From NCBI GenBank assembly GCA_038380435.1, contig JAWZYU010000009.1, positions 69,717,901-69,781,900 of the forward strand: a DNA stretch of 64,000 bases. Reading direction: 5' to 3'. Of this stretch, positions 48,389-60,805 are shown one piece after another. Within the stretch, counting starts at the first letter, position 1; every line of letters starts with the position of its first letter. The DNA comes from Ryuthela nishihirai. Lineage: Eukaryota; Arthropoda; Arachnida; Araneae; Heptathelidae. The notes beneath the pieces were generated by a model. It saw only the letters and a list, made by a program, of their open reading frames with translations, searched no databases and had not been told where the DNA came from. Both the position numbers and the translations under genes were made by a program.

Positions 48389-50659
48389 ATAGAGTAGCTG
48401 TGGTTGTAATTTATTCAAAAGCATTTTTTTTTCTTTGTCAGCAAAGTGTATTTGGCACCATTAAATTTTTTTCTTGAAATAAAGCACTTTCAAAGAAAAA
48501 AAAACCTTGAGCTAATATTTTCACCCTTACGTCTGTAGACTTTCAACTTTTTTTTTGTTTTAAGAGATATATTAAAAATTCTTTTTGTATTGGATGAGTT
48601 TAACGAAATACATATTAGGATTCACATTTTCTGAAGTCTCCAAAAGCTATAATTTAATTTTCACCCTAATGTTGTAAAAAGTTTAAATTGACAAAATATT
48701 AAAATAGGGGGGGGGGGGGGAAACCAAGAAATATAGGGTTTCTACCCAAGAAACTCAATCGAGCAGAAAGAAAAAAAAAAGCGATGATGCCCAGAGATTG
48801 AAAATCTATTGCATTATAGCATTTCCCCTTTGTTTTAGAGGGCTTAACAAGTTTCTTAAAATGCATGAAATATAAACTGAAGAATTATTTGCCTCTATTA
48901 TCCTTACTAGCATTCTGAAAGGGAGAAATGGAGCAGAAATGGCTCCTAGGTCCTACCCTACCTAGATCCAGCTTTGTTGTAAGTGGTGTAGTTATGCTAG
49001 AATTTTTGCAATTTTAGTGATGAAATGTTTAGGTCATGAAGTTTGCATTGACAACCTATCCGATGATTGATCTCTTACTCTCATTAGGGTGGAAAAAAGG
49101 AACTTGTTTAGGAGAAAATTTAGTTTAGATATAAATTAAAAAACCTTTTTGGGTTGCATAAGTATTGATTAAATGTTATGATTCTCACTTTCTGAATCTC
49201 TTAAGTTTTAATTGCACCCTCTAACAGTGGAAAAGTTTGAAAAATTCAAAACTTGAACAAATATTGCAAACCATTAATTTTGGCTTAAAATTTTGATATT
49301 TTGATGATGGAATGTGATTATCAAGATCTGATCTTCTGGTGGTGGAGTGTGATTACCAAAAAGTTTATACTGACAGCAAAGATTCACCTCTTCTCTATGT
49401 AGAATTTCTAATGACATTAAACTTTTGTGAATACTAAAGGTCCTCTACCTTACTAAAATATATTATAAAAAAATTACCTAACTGTAATTTTTTAAATTCT
49501 TCTAAGCTAATTTTGCTTCTTTAAATGCAGTTATCAGCGATTATGGAAAGTCTCAATTTCATTAGAAAGACTTCCTTTTTTCATTTCACTATGTGAATTT
49601 CACGATCTCAAGACTAAAATTTTCAGTTTGCTTGTTTGACATAAAATGTGCTTTTTCATTCCTTCTAAAGTGAATATCAATCATCACTGAAATTTAAGAT
49701 GTTTTTTCATTGATGTCAGCCATCAATAATGCAGTAATATTTGTCCCATGTTCTTGCAGATTTTATCATAACCACTTCAACATCGATATTTTTACCCTTG
49801 ATTTTATCCGCTATCCATGTTAACATTAATCATTTATCAGCGGAGCGCCTTTAAATGGGGATATATGCATTCAACAAATGGTTTTAATAAAAAGTATAGT
49901 GTGAACAAATGCAGTTTTTTTTTTCATTTTAAGAGATAGTGAGGTTTTTGTGTTGTCTTGGGCTAATAATATATTACTATTTACATTTTCCCAATCCAAC
50001 CATTAGTATGAATTACTACTGTTAAAAGATGCATTATTCAGAAAATGAAAAACTTAATTTTCTTCAAAAACGAGTATCCCATATTCACCAAAGGTGATAT
50101 ATTATTCTTCTAGTTTATATATATTTATATATATTAATATATTTATATATATAAACGATGATAGCTTTATTTGGTGCCTATGGCAGTGGCCATAGCTCAG
50201 ATAAGGCTCTGATCTGACATATGCTTTTTGCAAAGATGGATCCAATGGGTCATGTACTGTAATACAGTACACCAAACACACCTCTCACTAGGAGCAATCT
50301 TATCACTGTCATTGTAAACTATGTGGAATATGGTGTGAGACATATTTATTATGAAAGTGAAGCCTTATGGTCTTAAAAATATTTTAATGGTAAACATGAA
50401 GTTATTGATAAGATATATTCAGATAATATGCTTTTTTTTATCAATATCAGAAGGGTGAGTACAGTTAGATTAAGTGCTATTAAACATATATTTATTTTCT
50501 ATAGAAGAATGAGTTCAAACTGCTAAGGAATTGAGGTATGCAGATATCCAGAAATGGTAGAGTGTCGTTTTTCTCTGCTTCATGAATGAATTTTATAGTT
50601 GGTAATACATAAACACCTGTAACAATACTACAATTCCTATCCTGAGTGTTGCCAGATTA
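48389..50659. other. AT-rich intron segment with weak diverged repeats
   Basis: No gene is visible. Blocks near 48620-48700 and 49178-49263 are diverged direct copies (GATTCACATTTTCTGAA versus GATTCTCACTTTCTGAA). A G run lies at 48708-48720, and (TA)n-type sequence lies at 50115-50160. The second copy of the dispersed repeat from 34560 lies at 48820-48980. Confidence 0.5.
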
Positions 50660-51645
50660 CAATTCTATGTAATAACAGTAAAACATTGGTTTAGCTCTCC
50701 TTCACGAAGGACAATGTCAGCCATTAAAACTTTGGGGACAGGGAGTTGCCTCCAAATGTGCAAATTGTGGACACCATATGAAGTTGTCAGATAGGTGAAT
50801 GTTGGCATGGATTGTACAATGGAAGCATAAGACCAGGCACTGCAAATAGCAGCAGAGTTGAACACCAGTCAGAATGATCCCATTTCCGTCTTAACAGTTC
50901 GTGGGGAACTTCATCATGCCAGTATTTATGGCTGTGCTGCAATACACATAAAAACCGAGATGCTAAATACTGGCAAAGTGTCATCTGGTCTGATGAATTA
51001 GGATACACATTTGTTTCCCACCACTGGTAGAGTGTACATCTGATGAAAACCTGCAGAATCGCACCACCCCAACTGTTTGGTTTGACTGTGAAGCATGGAG
51101 GTGGATCCCTGATACTGTAGGATGCTATATCATGGCATTCCTAAGGGCCATTAGTTATTCTTCAAGGTCGTGTCACATCCACAACATACAAATCCATTCT
51201 CAGGGATCACCTGCATTCAACGTTGCGGGCATTGTTCCCTAATGACCATCCCTGGTTCCAAGCAGATAATGCACCCGTGCTTTGTGCAAAAGTGTCAAGT
51301 TGTGGTTTGCAGAGCATGAGGATGAAGTACAGCAGCTCCCTGGCCACCTCAATTTCCAGTCTCAATATTATTGCACATTTGTGGGAATATCTGGAGCACA
51401 AGATCAGATCACACTTTCCACTTTCAGCATCACTGGCACAGTTGGGCCATATTTTACAAGAAGAATGGTCCCACATTCCATTACCATATGTGCATGACTT
51501 GTATAAGTCTATTCCATGTTGAATTGCATCTGTTCTGAACACGTTCTGAGGAACTGAAAACTGTTCTGAGGTGGATCTACAGCTTATTAATAAAATATTC
51601 TCCACAAACAGTAAGTTTCCATTATTTTGATAAATCCCTGTAGTT
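50660..51645 (+). pseudogene. Tc1-like transposase relic
   Basis: Plus-strand frames preserve the order AKYWQSVIWSDELGYTFVSH (first D box, about 50970-51020), then LTVKHGGGSLILQDA. RALFPNDHPWFQADNAPVLC (second D, about 51225-51290), AHLWEYLEHKI (after the lost SPDLNPIE box) and ILQEEWSHIPLPYVHDLYKS follow. Decay is strong. The right end near 51625-51645 (ATTTTGATAAATCCCTGTA) may be a terminal repeat; no certain left partner was found. Confidence 0.75.
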
Positions 51646-52654
51646 CAACTATACAGCCATAATGATACCTCTTTCAGGTTGTTCTCCAAGAGTTCAAAGA
51701 TTGGTAATGCCTGATACTGCTATACCACATGTATTTCATTTAATAATACAAATAATAAATGGTGTGTTTGTAGCAATTGTATTGTTTTTCTTCAACGTGC
51801 AAGTTATGCTACAAATTTCATTGCAAATTAATAAATTATTTGATGTTTGTTTTCATTATACAATGTAATGCAGGCTTGATTGATTAACTCTAACAGTGTC
51901 CATGTCATCTGTAGACATTCAGAGAATCTGAATTGAGAGGCCAAGGATGTATGTATATATTTTTAGTACAACAAAAAAAAAATCGATTTTAAAAAAATGA
52001 AAATTGCCATTGTAATTTTTTTACATATAACTTATAAAAATATGCAATTCAAGCTTCAAAAATATTATTTTGTTTTTAATTTGATGCATATTTTATTAAA
52101 CTACAATATAAATAATTTCATAAAGCCATCTGATTGCCATTTCTTAGAAGCACTAGACGGTATTGCTGATTTGCTTGTTAACATTCCTATTTGCTGAAGC
52201 AACCTTCTGATTTAAGCTCACAAGTTTGGTTTGAACTATTATCAACAATTTTTTTCCTAAATTTTTGAAAATCTCCTAAAAAAAAAAACCTGCTATTTTT
52301 AAAAACAATAGATTTTGGAAGTAATTACAAAATACGTATTGCCATTCAGTATTCCCATGTTATTTTTATCATTTTTCCCAGCATTCTATGCATCTTTCCC
52401 GCCTTCAAATCGAAATTGAATGTAAACACATCCTTCTTAGAAATTCTGGTTGCACCTGCATTTAATTAGTTATGCTTCACTGAGTCAAACAAGATGCAGA
52501 TGGCTGACACATGCTATCTCCGTTCCGTGTTCTATAAGTGTTTTTTACAGTTTTGGTCCAGCATATTGGATACTCTTTGTAAAGTTAGTATTTTTTTAAT
52601 ATTTAAACCTTAGTTAGTTTTTATTTCAGTAGATTTATTTTTGGAAATTAGCAA

Positions 52655-53095
52655 TTTTTTGGCTGATCGATAAGTATTGATTTTTTCATAGTTAAGTTAT
52701 ATTGCATGGCCAGCCTAAAACTTATTGCTGTGGATATTTTAACATAGCATTAGGCTATATGTTAATTTTTATTTTATTATTTATTACTTTTCCAGTAAAA
52801 CTTTGATATAGTATCATTTTCTGAAAATAAATGAGGTCTTGGATATGAAAGCAAATTCATTTCTGTATATTTATTTCCATTAGTTAGCGATCTTCAATCG
52901 GCTGATTTATCGATCTTTCCGAGTTATGCTAGATCGGAGGCTAGCCTAAAAGTTGTTGTGAATATTTTATTTAACATCCCATTAGATTATATGTAATTTT
53001 TCTTTTATTATTTCGTTTTTTTTTTTATAAAAAAACTTTGAGCTTGTACCATTTTCTGAAATTGAATGTTTTTGATATGGAAGAAAAATAGACTT
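52655..53095. repeat. Diverged tandem duplication, about 230-bp unit
   Basis: Two adjacent segments share the order GGCTGAT...GATC..., AGCCTAAAACTTATTGCTGT versus AGCCTAAAAGTTGTTGTGAA, ATATGTTAATTTTTATTTTATT versus ATATGTAATTTTTCTTTTATT, and CCATTTTCTGAAA. No coding sense was seen. Confidence 0.6.
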
Positions 53096-53954
53096 CCTTG
53101 CTACGGAAATCAGCCAACATTTGGGAGGGCAATTTCGAGAAGGGCTGGTTCTTGATGCACAAACCTTTCTGCACTTAGCCAAGACACCAAACTTCAACAC
53201 CCAAAGAAAAAATTCATAATATTTAGCAAAAAAAGGCAGCCAAGGAAGTTTTTTTACTATTTCCTAACCAGTTCAGAAAATCCCGTGAATGTGAGATGGC
53301 CAAGTCACGTTGTATAACACTAGCCATGTTTAAAATATACAATACTGAAAAGAATCATTAAAAGAAATGAAAATCATATTTTAGGTTGAATATTATATTA
53401 TTCAGGAGGAAATTTCCTTTCCATAAATATATAATTTAACTATTTTTATTCAGCAGGTTTTCCAAAATGAAGCCTTAATTGCATAGTGCGATCATTTTTT
53501 TATTTCACCATATCACATTGAAAAAAGTTTATTAAAATAAATATGCTTGCAAATTTGCTTATATTATTTATTTTCATAAAATTTGTAATTAAATTCTGTT
53601 TAATTTGGTATATAACATGACACATTTCCGTTGATTGGTTATTTTTTTAAAAATTCTAAAGTTGACTTGTTTATCTGACTCAGCACAGTTGGCTAAAAAC
53701 CTGGAATTTTCTCAAAGTATGATATTGAGAAAAAAATTACAAAATGAGAAAAATATTTACTTAAAACCAAAAAAGTAATTTTCTTTGTTATTCAGAAATA
53801 TATAGTCATTCTATTCAAGTGCATTGTAATCATTTCTGTCTATTAGTTTTTTTTAAATAAAGTAGTAATAATTGTAGTAGTTTGTTAAATAATTGTAGTA
53901 GTTTGTGTTGTCAGATGCATTTTTTTTTACTACATGAAACATCAATAGATTCCG

Positions 53955-54045
53955 AAAAACATTCATCGCCGACACGGCGGGAATCGAACCCGCATCTCTC
54001 CAGCTTCATGCCAGAGTGTGCTACCATTGTACCATGTGTCAGACA
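53955..54045 (-). repeat. tRNA-like module, solitary copy
   Basis: On the minus strand GACACATGGTACAATGGTAG begins a tRNA-like sequence with A box and ends in GCGGGTTCGATTCCCGCCG (a perfect B box and T arm). The acceptor ends pair imperfectly and I could not draw a proper anticodon arm, so it is taken as a tRNA-derived repeat, not a functional tRNA. It is followed at 54104-54115 by GCGCCATCTATA. Confidence 0.75.
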
Positions 54046-54194
54046 ATGAAATTTTTCAGAATAAGAACTTATAAATCTTCTTCAGTGAGACATGGCAGAG
54101 ACAGCGCCATCTATACTCAAGGAGATGCAACTTTTCAGTCATTGCTTTTGATTATCAGATGTTAATGAGAAGGTCACTAACACTAAAGCATTAA

Positions 54195-54605
54195 TATATA
54201 ATTAATAATCAATCCATAGTGAACACACAGTATTCCCTGTTAAGATAGACATCACACATTAATTAATAGATTCTGAAAAAAATTCATCGCCGACACAGCG
54301 GGAATCGAACCCGCATCTCTCCAGATTCATGTCAGAGTGCACTACCATTGTACCACGCGTCAGACAAGGTCTTATTCTGAAAAACTTCATTGTCTGATGC
54401 ATGGTACAATGGCAGCGTGCTCTGGCATGAATCTGGAGAGATGCGGGTTCGATTCCTGCCGGTGTCAACGGTGAATTTTTTTCAGAATCTATTAATTAAT
54501 GTTTGATTAACAAGTAATAATAATAATAATTAATGTTTTATTAATTGATGTCTATCTTAACAGGGAATACTGTGCATTCACTATGGATGGATTTTTAATT
54601 ACTAC
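54195..54605. repeat. Inverted-repeat element with opposed tRNA-like modules
   Basis: The arms match from the outer ATCCATAGTGAA.../TTCACTATGGAT block and AACAGGGAATACTGTG/complement through AATAGATTCTGAAAAAAATT. They continue into tRNA-like modules at about 54288-54365 (minus) and 54395-54475 (plus), each with GGTACAATGG-type and GCGGGTTCGATTCC boxes. The modules face outward from a centre at about 54378. A (TAA)n run lies in the right arm. Confidence 0.82.
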
Positions 54606-56200
54606 ATGACTCTAAAAAAGTCCTATTAAAATAAAAAATATTTTATTTTTTGTTAAATACTTGATTTTCAGAAAATCCAGAATTAAATACTGATTAATTC
54701 GGTATACAACATACCATAATTTCTTTAATTAGTTATTTGGCAAAAAAGTTCTAATGTTAAATTTTTTTGGCTGAGCATAGTGAGAAAATAGCTTGGCACC
54801 TGGATGGAAACCTGTTTTTCAGCCTGGACATTGGAAGGGTTAAAGAACCTACACACTATTTTAGGAATATTCTTGGATGTTAGCTCCTACCAGTAGAGCA
54901 TTAGAGAAACTGAGACTGCTGTTTTAGTAGGGCATATTCTTGCAGGATATAAGTAGAAGTAGTTCTTTCTTTGCACTATGTGTAGCATATAAAAATATAT
55001 GGATTGGCAAGCTTTAAGATTCAATTTGATTTTGAATCAAAGTTCATGATTTGTTTCAAACCAGGTTTGATGATTCAATTAAAATCAAATTTTACATTTT
55101 CAAATTAGGACACTTGAAGCTTTACTAGTCACTGCAAATAGTTTTTGATAGATTATTCAGGAGTTTTCAACTGCTTCTTAAGACTGTTACTGTGCTACCC
55201 TGAAATGATTGCAAACTTACTCTCAGTTCAAAAATCAACTTAACGTAATAGTGAAAATTATAATGATTATACTGCTATTTTTTTAACGGATTTAGTGCTT
55301 CTATAAGATTAAAAAATGAATTATCAACAACTGACAATTTATATACTTAATATTAATTCAAAATTACTAGAATATTATCTTTTTAATAATATAATAATGT
55401 AAGAATATTATCAATTACTTAGAATATTATCTTTTTTTAAGTGTCAACTTTAGACAAACATTTCGAGATTGACTGATTGATCACGATTGAAATTACTTTG
55501 ACTTTCTGTTTTATATTTATTGATTTGTTTAACCTTCATAATGTTAGTAAGTACTCAGCAGCAAAGCATAACTGCATTAACTGGCATTTGCTACACAGGG
55601 TCAGTGTTAGGAATAATATTAGAAAAGCAAGAAAAACTTAAAATAATAAAAAAAAAATTAAAATGACAAAAATGACCATTATGTGTTTTAATACGAAATT
55701 CAATTTGTAAGAAAATTCTTGATTCACAGGTCTCAAAAAACATTATTGTGAACGATCAGAATTACACAATGTAGAAGTGATTATGAAAAATTGCATTAAT
55801 GGCAAGAAAACTTCGTTTTCCTTAACTATAATCTTAAATATATATATATATCATAAATAATATAATTTACATATATACATACTGAAACAAAAACAAACTA
55901 AGTAAACAGGACTAAAAATATGGTAGTCTGCTCATCAATAGTGAGAACTTTCAAATTAATAAGCCAGTTTTTTCATTCAAAACTGAGCATTCAGGAGATA
56001 AATACTTTAGGAAATTTTTCTTAAGCTATATATAACTCAAAAAAAGATGCCAATAATATATTTTAAAGCAGTTCTACAAAAAAAATTATCCAGTGGCTGA
56101 GAAAATAAAAATTGGACTTGAACAAAAAAATAATTATTTGTCCTCAATTTTATCAACAGTTGGCAGTCATAGAGTTACAAAATAATTATATTATATACTA

Positions 56201-56386
<186 letters not shown>

Positions 56387-56406
56387 TTAAAGATAAATAT
56401 TGGAAT

Positions 56407-56673
56407 CATGGGTGTTCGCAGAGGAGGGCGAAGTGACACTTGCCCCCCCCCCCCCCCCCCCCCCCCGATCAAGTAAAAATTCTTGTTTCCTTTATATTGT
56501 AAATTTATACACATTATGTATGTGTTTTTGCATTGATGCAATACTGTATTCTATAATTTACTTGTGAAAAAAAAAAAACCCCAAAAATTAAACAAAAATT
56601 TATTGATGTAATTATTTGTCTCCAAGCTTTGCCTTCCCCCCCCCCCCTGGAAAATTTTCTGTGGACGCCCATG
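56407..56673. mobile_element. hAT-type MITE with poly-C core
   Basis: This 267-bp element is flanked by an 8-bp duplication ATTGGAAT (56399-56406 and 56674-56681), the hAT superfamily length. The ends are inverted (CATGGGTGTTCGCAGA and, as complement, CATGGGCGTCCACAGA). Two C homopolymers lie inside (about 56442-56466 and 56636-56647), both read as C on this strand. It sits only 60 bp upstream of the mnb exon at 56207-56347, inside the intron near the splice acceptor. Confidence 0.85.
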
Positions 56674-56856
56674 ATTGGAATTCATCATTATAGTAATGCT
56701 CTTTTGCTTTAAAATGGCATGAAAAAATTATTAATATGTATTAAAACTATTATATTGTTGAATTTTTTTATGTTGTACAAAAAAAGAACAACTGAGATTA
56801 ATCAATAGTAAATACTTAGAGTTACTATTTACACAGAAGTAAATAAATCAATATAT

Positions 56857-57330
56857 GATTTGGTAAAAAAAAATAGTTTTGCCAATGCACAGAACTAGAA
56901 CCCATCTCTCAAGATTCATGTCAGTGTTTCTTGTTTCTACCTATTAAACTAGCATTGGCTCCAACATTTATCCACTACTGGGACTTGTTGCCATCTATGA
57001 TCAGGGAAAGCAACTTCATTTTGAAATGTTGCTCTGAATAAGATGCAAATAAGAAAGTTCCTCATGCTTAAATCATTATTATAATGAAATAATCAATCAG
57101 TAGTAAATACATAAAGTTACCTATACATCTTATTCAGAGTAACATTGGAAAATGAAGTTGATTTCCCCCGATCATAAAGATGGCACCATGGGTGACAAGT
57201 TCGGGTAGATTTACAAGTTACATTAGTGGATAAATGACAGAGCAGGTGCTAGTTTAATGGTACTATGACATGAATACGGTGATGTGAGTACCAGTCCCAC
57301 ACATTGGCAAAACTCATTTTTCCCACAAAA
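56857..57330. repeat. Inverted-repeat element with decayed tRNA-like ends
   Basis: Left (56872-57060) and right (57130-57325) halves are inverted. Shared blocks include TTGCCAATGCACAGAACTAG, CATGTCAGTG, TTATCCACTA, and CATCTATGATC versus GATCATAAAGATGGC. They also include CTTCATTTTGAAATGTTGCT and its complement, and CTGAATAAGATG. The outer parts resemble the 53.9- and 54.3-kb tRNA-like modules (AACCCATCTCTCAAGATTCA). Decay is stronger than at 54 kb. Confidence 0.7.
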
Positions 57331-57571
57331 CTATTTTTAAACAATTGAGAGAAAAAGATGAGATCTATTTAGTTTAGTGCAACAAAATCACATAGATATA
57401 ATCTCATGATTTTCACTAGATATATGGTGAAAATGCTAAATACCAATAATTTTTAAACTGGGATTCATAAGGGTTTTTAGAGATTTTTTCAGTTTAAGCA
57501 ATATTAAAATAATAATTAATATAAAGATATCAACCAAAATGTTTACGGTCTTAAAAATAGAGTCCAATATA

Positions 57572-58769
57572 CACTGAGAGACCAAAAGTCGTGGGATACA
57601 TGCCTAATAAAGGGTTGGTCCTCCTCGAGCCCTGAGTAGTGCAGCCACACATCGAGGCATGGAGTCAACGAGTTGACAGTACCATTCTGCAGGAATGGCA
57701 GCCCACACATCCTGCAGTATAAACCATAATTGTGTTGCATTGGATGGTGCTGGATTTATGGATCGTAAGCTTGTTTCCATTGTGTCCCACAAATGCTCCA
57801 ATGGGTTCATATTGGGGGACTAAAATATACGATATGGGGTGTTCCTCAATTCACCTCCTAGCAACCAAAGACTGGTTACATGTTGCATTATCTTCTTGGA
57901 ATACCCCTTTACCATCAGGGAGCTCGAGAGTCATGAAGGGGTGTAGGTGATCTGTGAGAATGTTCACATATCTCACACCTGTCAGTGATTGCTCCAAATG
58001 TATGAGAGAGCCCAATGTAGACCACATGAACACGCCCCACACCATCACAGAGTTGCCTCCAGCCTGAACAGCCCCTTGCAGACAGGAAGGGTCCATGGCT
58101 TCACGGGGTCTACACCACACTCTAACGCACCAGTTAGCGTGAAAAAACTGGAACCTTGATTCATCGGATCATGCTACTTGATGCCACTGTTCTACTTCCA
58201 ATTTTGATGTCTTTCGGCCCATTCCAGTTGTTGTGCTCTGTGATGACATGTAAGCAATGGGACACGAGTGGGTCTTTGGCTACAAAATCCAATAGAGTGC
58301 AGGTGGTGATGGACAGTTCTTTCAGAAACATTTTGTGTTTGGCCCACATTCAAATTGGCAGTGATTTCATGCACTGTAGCCCATCTGTTGGTCGTTACCA
58401 TTTGTGACAGCCGACGTGAGTTCTGTTCATCAATTGCACATGGCTGTCCCAGTCATTGGTTTACATATGTGGAAATGCCATCAATAGCATACTGACGATT
58501 AACTCTTGACACTGTAGACCTGGGAAAACCGAATTCCTGCATGATCTCCGATATTGCATGACGATCCTTCTGGCACAGATGATCAAGTCACGTTCAAAGT
58601 CAGACAACTCATGTGCAGTCATGCTGAATTAACAACTACTCCGAAATGAATGTTGGGTTTGTAGGCTACTGCAGCACCATTCTGCGGTTGATGTCCAATG
58701 CATTGGTTATGAGTACAGCTCACTAGTTCTACTTTAACTGCTATTCCCATGACTTTTAAATTCTCAGTG
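57572..58769 (-). mobile_element. Tc1-like transposon, inactive
   Basis: The ends CACTGAGAGACCAAAAGTCG and CACTGAGAATTTAAAAGTCA (complement of the right end) are flanked by TA (57570-57571, 58770-58771). This terminal repeat type is common in arthropods. The minus-strand transposase preserves MVTTNRWATVHEITANLNVG (linker), AGGNSVMVWGVFMWSTLGSL, FQEDNATC (second D) and NMNPLEHLWDTME (glutamate box). A stop lies after LVARR and there are frameshifts, so it is inactive. Allowing for a short deletion before NMNP, the spacing fits DD34E. Confidence 0.9.
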
Positions 58770-58994
58770 TATTTATTAGTTAAAAATATGGGACTGATAT
58801 ATTTACTAATTAATAAGAGGTGTCTGCAATCAAATTAAGCATATAAAAACTACAACTACGGCAGCAATTCTTGATAAGTTGTAGCTTTTTAAAACAAAAA
58901 ACTATTTTCTCTTAAACATTAAATTATTTATTCATTTTCAGATCTTCAAAGTAAGGCAGTTTAACTTCAAGTTATAGGCACACAATCACACCAA

Positions 58995-59150
58995 GAATTT
59001 GGTTGATGACACTGACAGGAGGCTTCCATCTGTCTCCTAACAGCTGTCCACAGGGTTTCCTACTCCTTTCTCTGAGCATTAGGGCCACTTGAGATCTGGC
59101 CATTTAATCTACTGTGTAAAAAAAGTACTGCTCAGAGGTAAAACATCTCT
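58995..59150 (+). repeat. SINE family A, 3' half only
   Basis: The blocks ACTGACAGGAGGCTTCCATC, CCTAACAGCTGTCC and TACTGCTCAGAGGTAAAACA match the family-A 3' half with considerable divergence. Confidence 0.7.
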
Positions 59151-59239
59151 CAATAACTAGATGTTAATGCATCTACTAATCATATATGCTTGCCTACAAA
59201 CATTACTGACTGAATTGGCAACTGTTCCCAAATGGGGCA

Positions 59240-60805
59240 TGCTCAAATGCACTAATACATTAAAACCATCTCTGTGTTATGCAAAGAAGCATGCATGCAG
59301 CCATTCAGTGTCACATGCCAAGGTCGTAAATGATAATACCTGGGTCAGAGCTCTCGCATGCAGTATTTCGTTTTATCTCAACATGGGAAAAGCAAAGGAT
59401 TTATCTGATTTCGACAAAGGCCAGATCATTATGGCAAGAGCATTTCTGAAACAATAACGCTGGTAAGCTGCTCACACTATGCAGTAGTTAGTACCTATCA
59501 AAGATGGTCCAAAACAGGTGACACTTTGAGCCATCGACAAGGTGTGGACTGGCCATGCCTCATTGATGCCAGAGGTCAGTGCAGGCTATCTTGTCTTGTC
59601 CGCAGAAACAGGAGGGCTACTGTGGCTGACATTACCCATAATTTATATTGTAGTAAAGGGCCTAATGTGCCCAAACACACAGTTCATCATAAGTTCTTGG
59701 ATATGGGTCTCTGCAGATTCATTTGTGTGCCTATGCTCACAGGCATTCACCGTCATCAACACTTGCAGTGGGCATGTATTTATTGACATTGAAGACTGGA
59801 AGAGGGTCGTATGGTCAGACGAATCCCATTTTCTGTTACACCATGTGGACGGACAAGTTTGTGTGCGACATTTACCTACGGAAGCCTTCTCACCTGGATG
59901 CACTGTGGGAGGGTTGGGTTTTTTATCTCTGAGCGGCACTTTTTTGCACCCATGGGCTAAATGGACAGGTCACATGGACCCCGAAGGCTCAGAGAAGGCT
60001 GGGGGAGGTGACCCTCTGGAACAGCTGTTGGGAGATAGATGGTAGCCCCGTCAAGGCCATCCAGCGTGTTCTTTAACATGCACAGGGTATGGCTCTCCCG
60101 CACACGGGGCCATGGCTTAATGTCCCATCCGACGGACGGCGGCCTTTCCAAGCCCATTGGTGTCCCCTACTGACCGTAGGCAGGGAGGGGAATTTTGCGG
60201 AGATAAATCTCAACGCTGACCCAGCTGGGACTCGAACCTGGGAACTACAGATTACGAGCCTGGCGCGATACCGACTGAGCCACCCCCGTCCCACTGTGGG
60301 AGGGATCCAGGCGGATGGAGAGAGTGTGATGGTCTGGGCAATATTTTTTTGGGGAACACTTGGACCAATTATCCCTGTAGAACAAATTCTGACAGTTGCC
60401 ATCTACATGAACATCATGGCTGACCAAGTACACCCCTTTATGGTGACTGTATTCCCTGGTGGAGTTGGCATCTTTCAATAAGATAATGCTCCACGTCACA
60501 CTGTGAAGAAGGTTCAGGAATGGTTCCTAGAACATGATGAGGAATTCCATTTATTGCCATGGCCCCCAAATTCGCCAGACATGAATCCTATTGAGCATTT
60601 GTGGTTTTAGTTGGAGAAACGGGTACGAGCAGCATCACCCCAACCACGTAATTTACGGGAACTGTGGGATCTTCTGTTGCAGTCATGGTACCAAATATCA
60701 AGCGACACCTACCAACAACTCATTGAATCTATGCCTCATCGGGTAAGAGCTTTTTTGGCAGTGAGAGGAGGACCTACATCATATTAGGTAGATCAGCGTA
60801 TATGC
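59240..60805 (+). mobile_element. Tc1/mariner-type transposon with DD36E spacing, SINE-interrupted
   Basis: This plus-strand sister of the 45719 element starts MGKAKDLSDFDKGQIIMARA at 59382. It continues through a GLLWLTLPI-shifted linker, VVWSDESHFLLHHV (first D) and TEAFSPGCTVG. After the SINE come GESVMVWAIFFWGTLGPIIP, an FQ-stop-DNAPRHTVKK segment and WPPNSPDMNPIEHLW. The D-to-E spacing is again 36. In-frame stops precede DNAP and follow EHLW. The terminal repeats are decayed (left ACATTAAAACC near 59260; right GATCAGCGTATA near 60794). A family-A SINE is inserted at 59914-60291. Confidence 0.85.
59914..60291 (-). repeat. SINE family A inserted in Tc1 element
   Basis: This full-length minus-strand copy has a perfect 13-bp target duplication CACTGTGGGAGGG (59901-59913, 60292-60304). 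It retains a good tRNA-like head complement and tail. The perfect duplication and low divergence suggest it is among the youngest copies here. Confidence 0.95.

Noticed and set aside
53955..54475. Functional tRNA genes
   Set aside because: T-arm and A-box sequences are good, but acceptor pairing is imperfect, no normal anticodon arm could be drawn, and the modules lie in inverted repeats.
59542..60045. 167-residue plus-strand frame
   Set aside because: It is a chimera of a frame-shifted Tc1 transposase and an inserted SINE read through its 3' tail.
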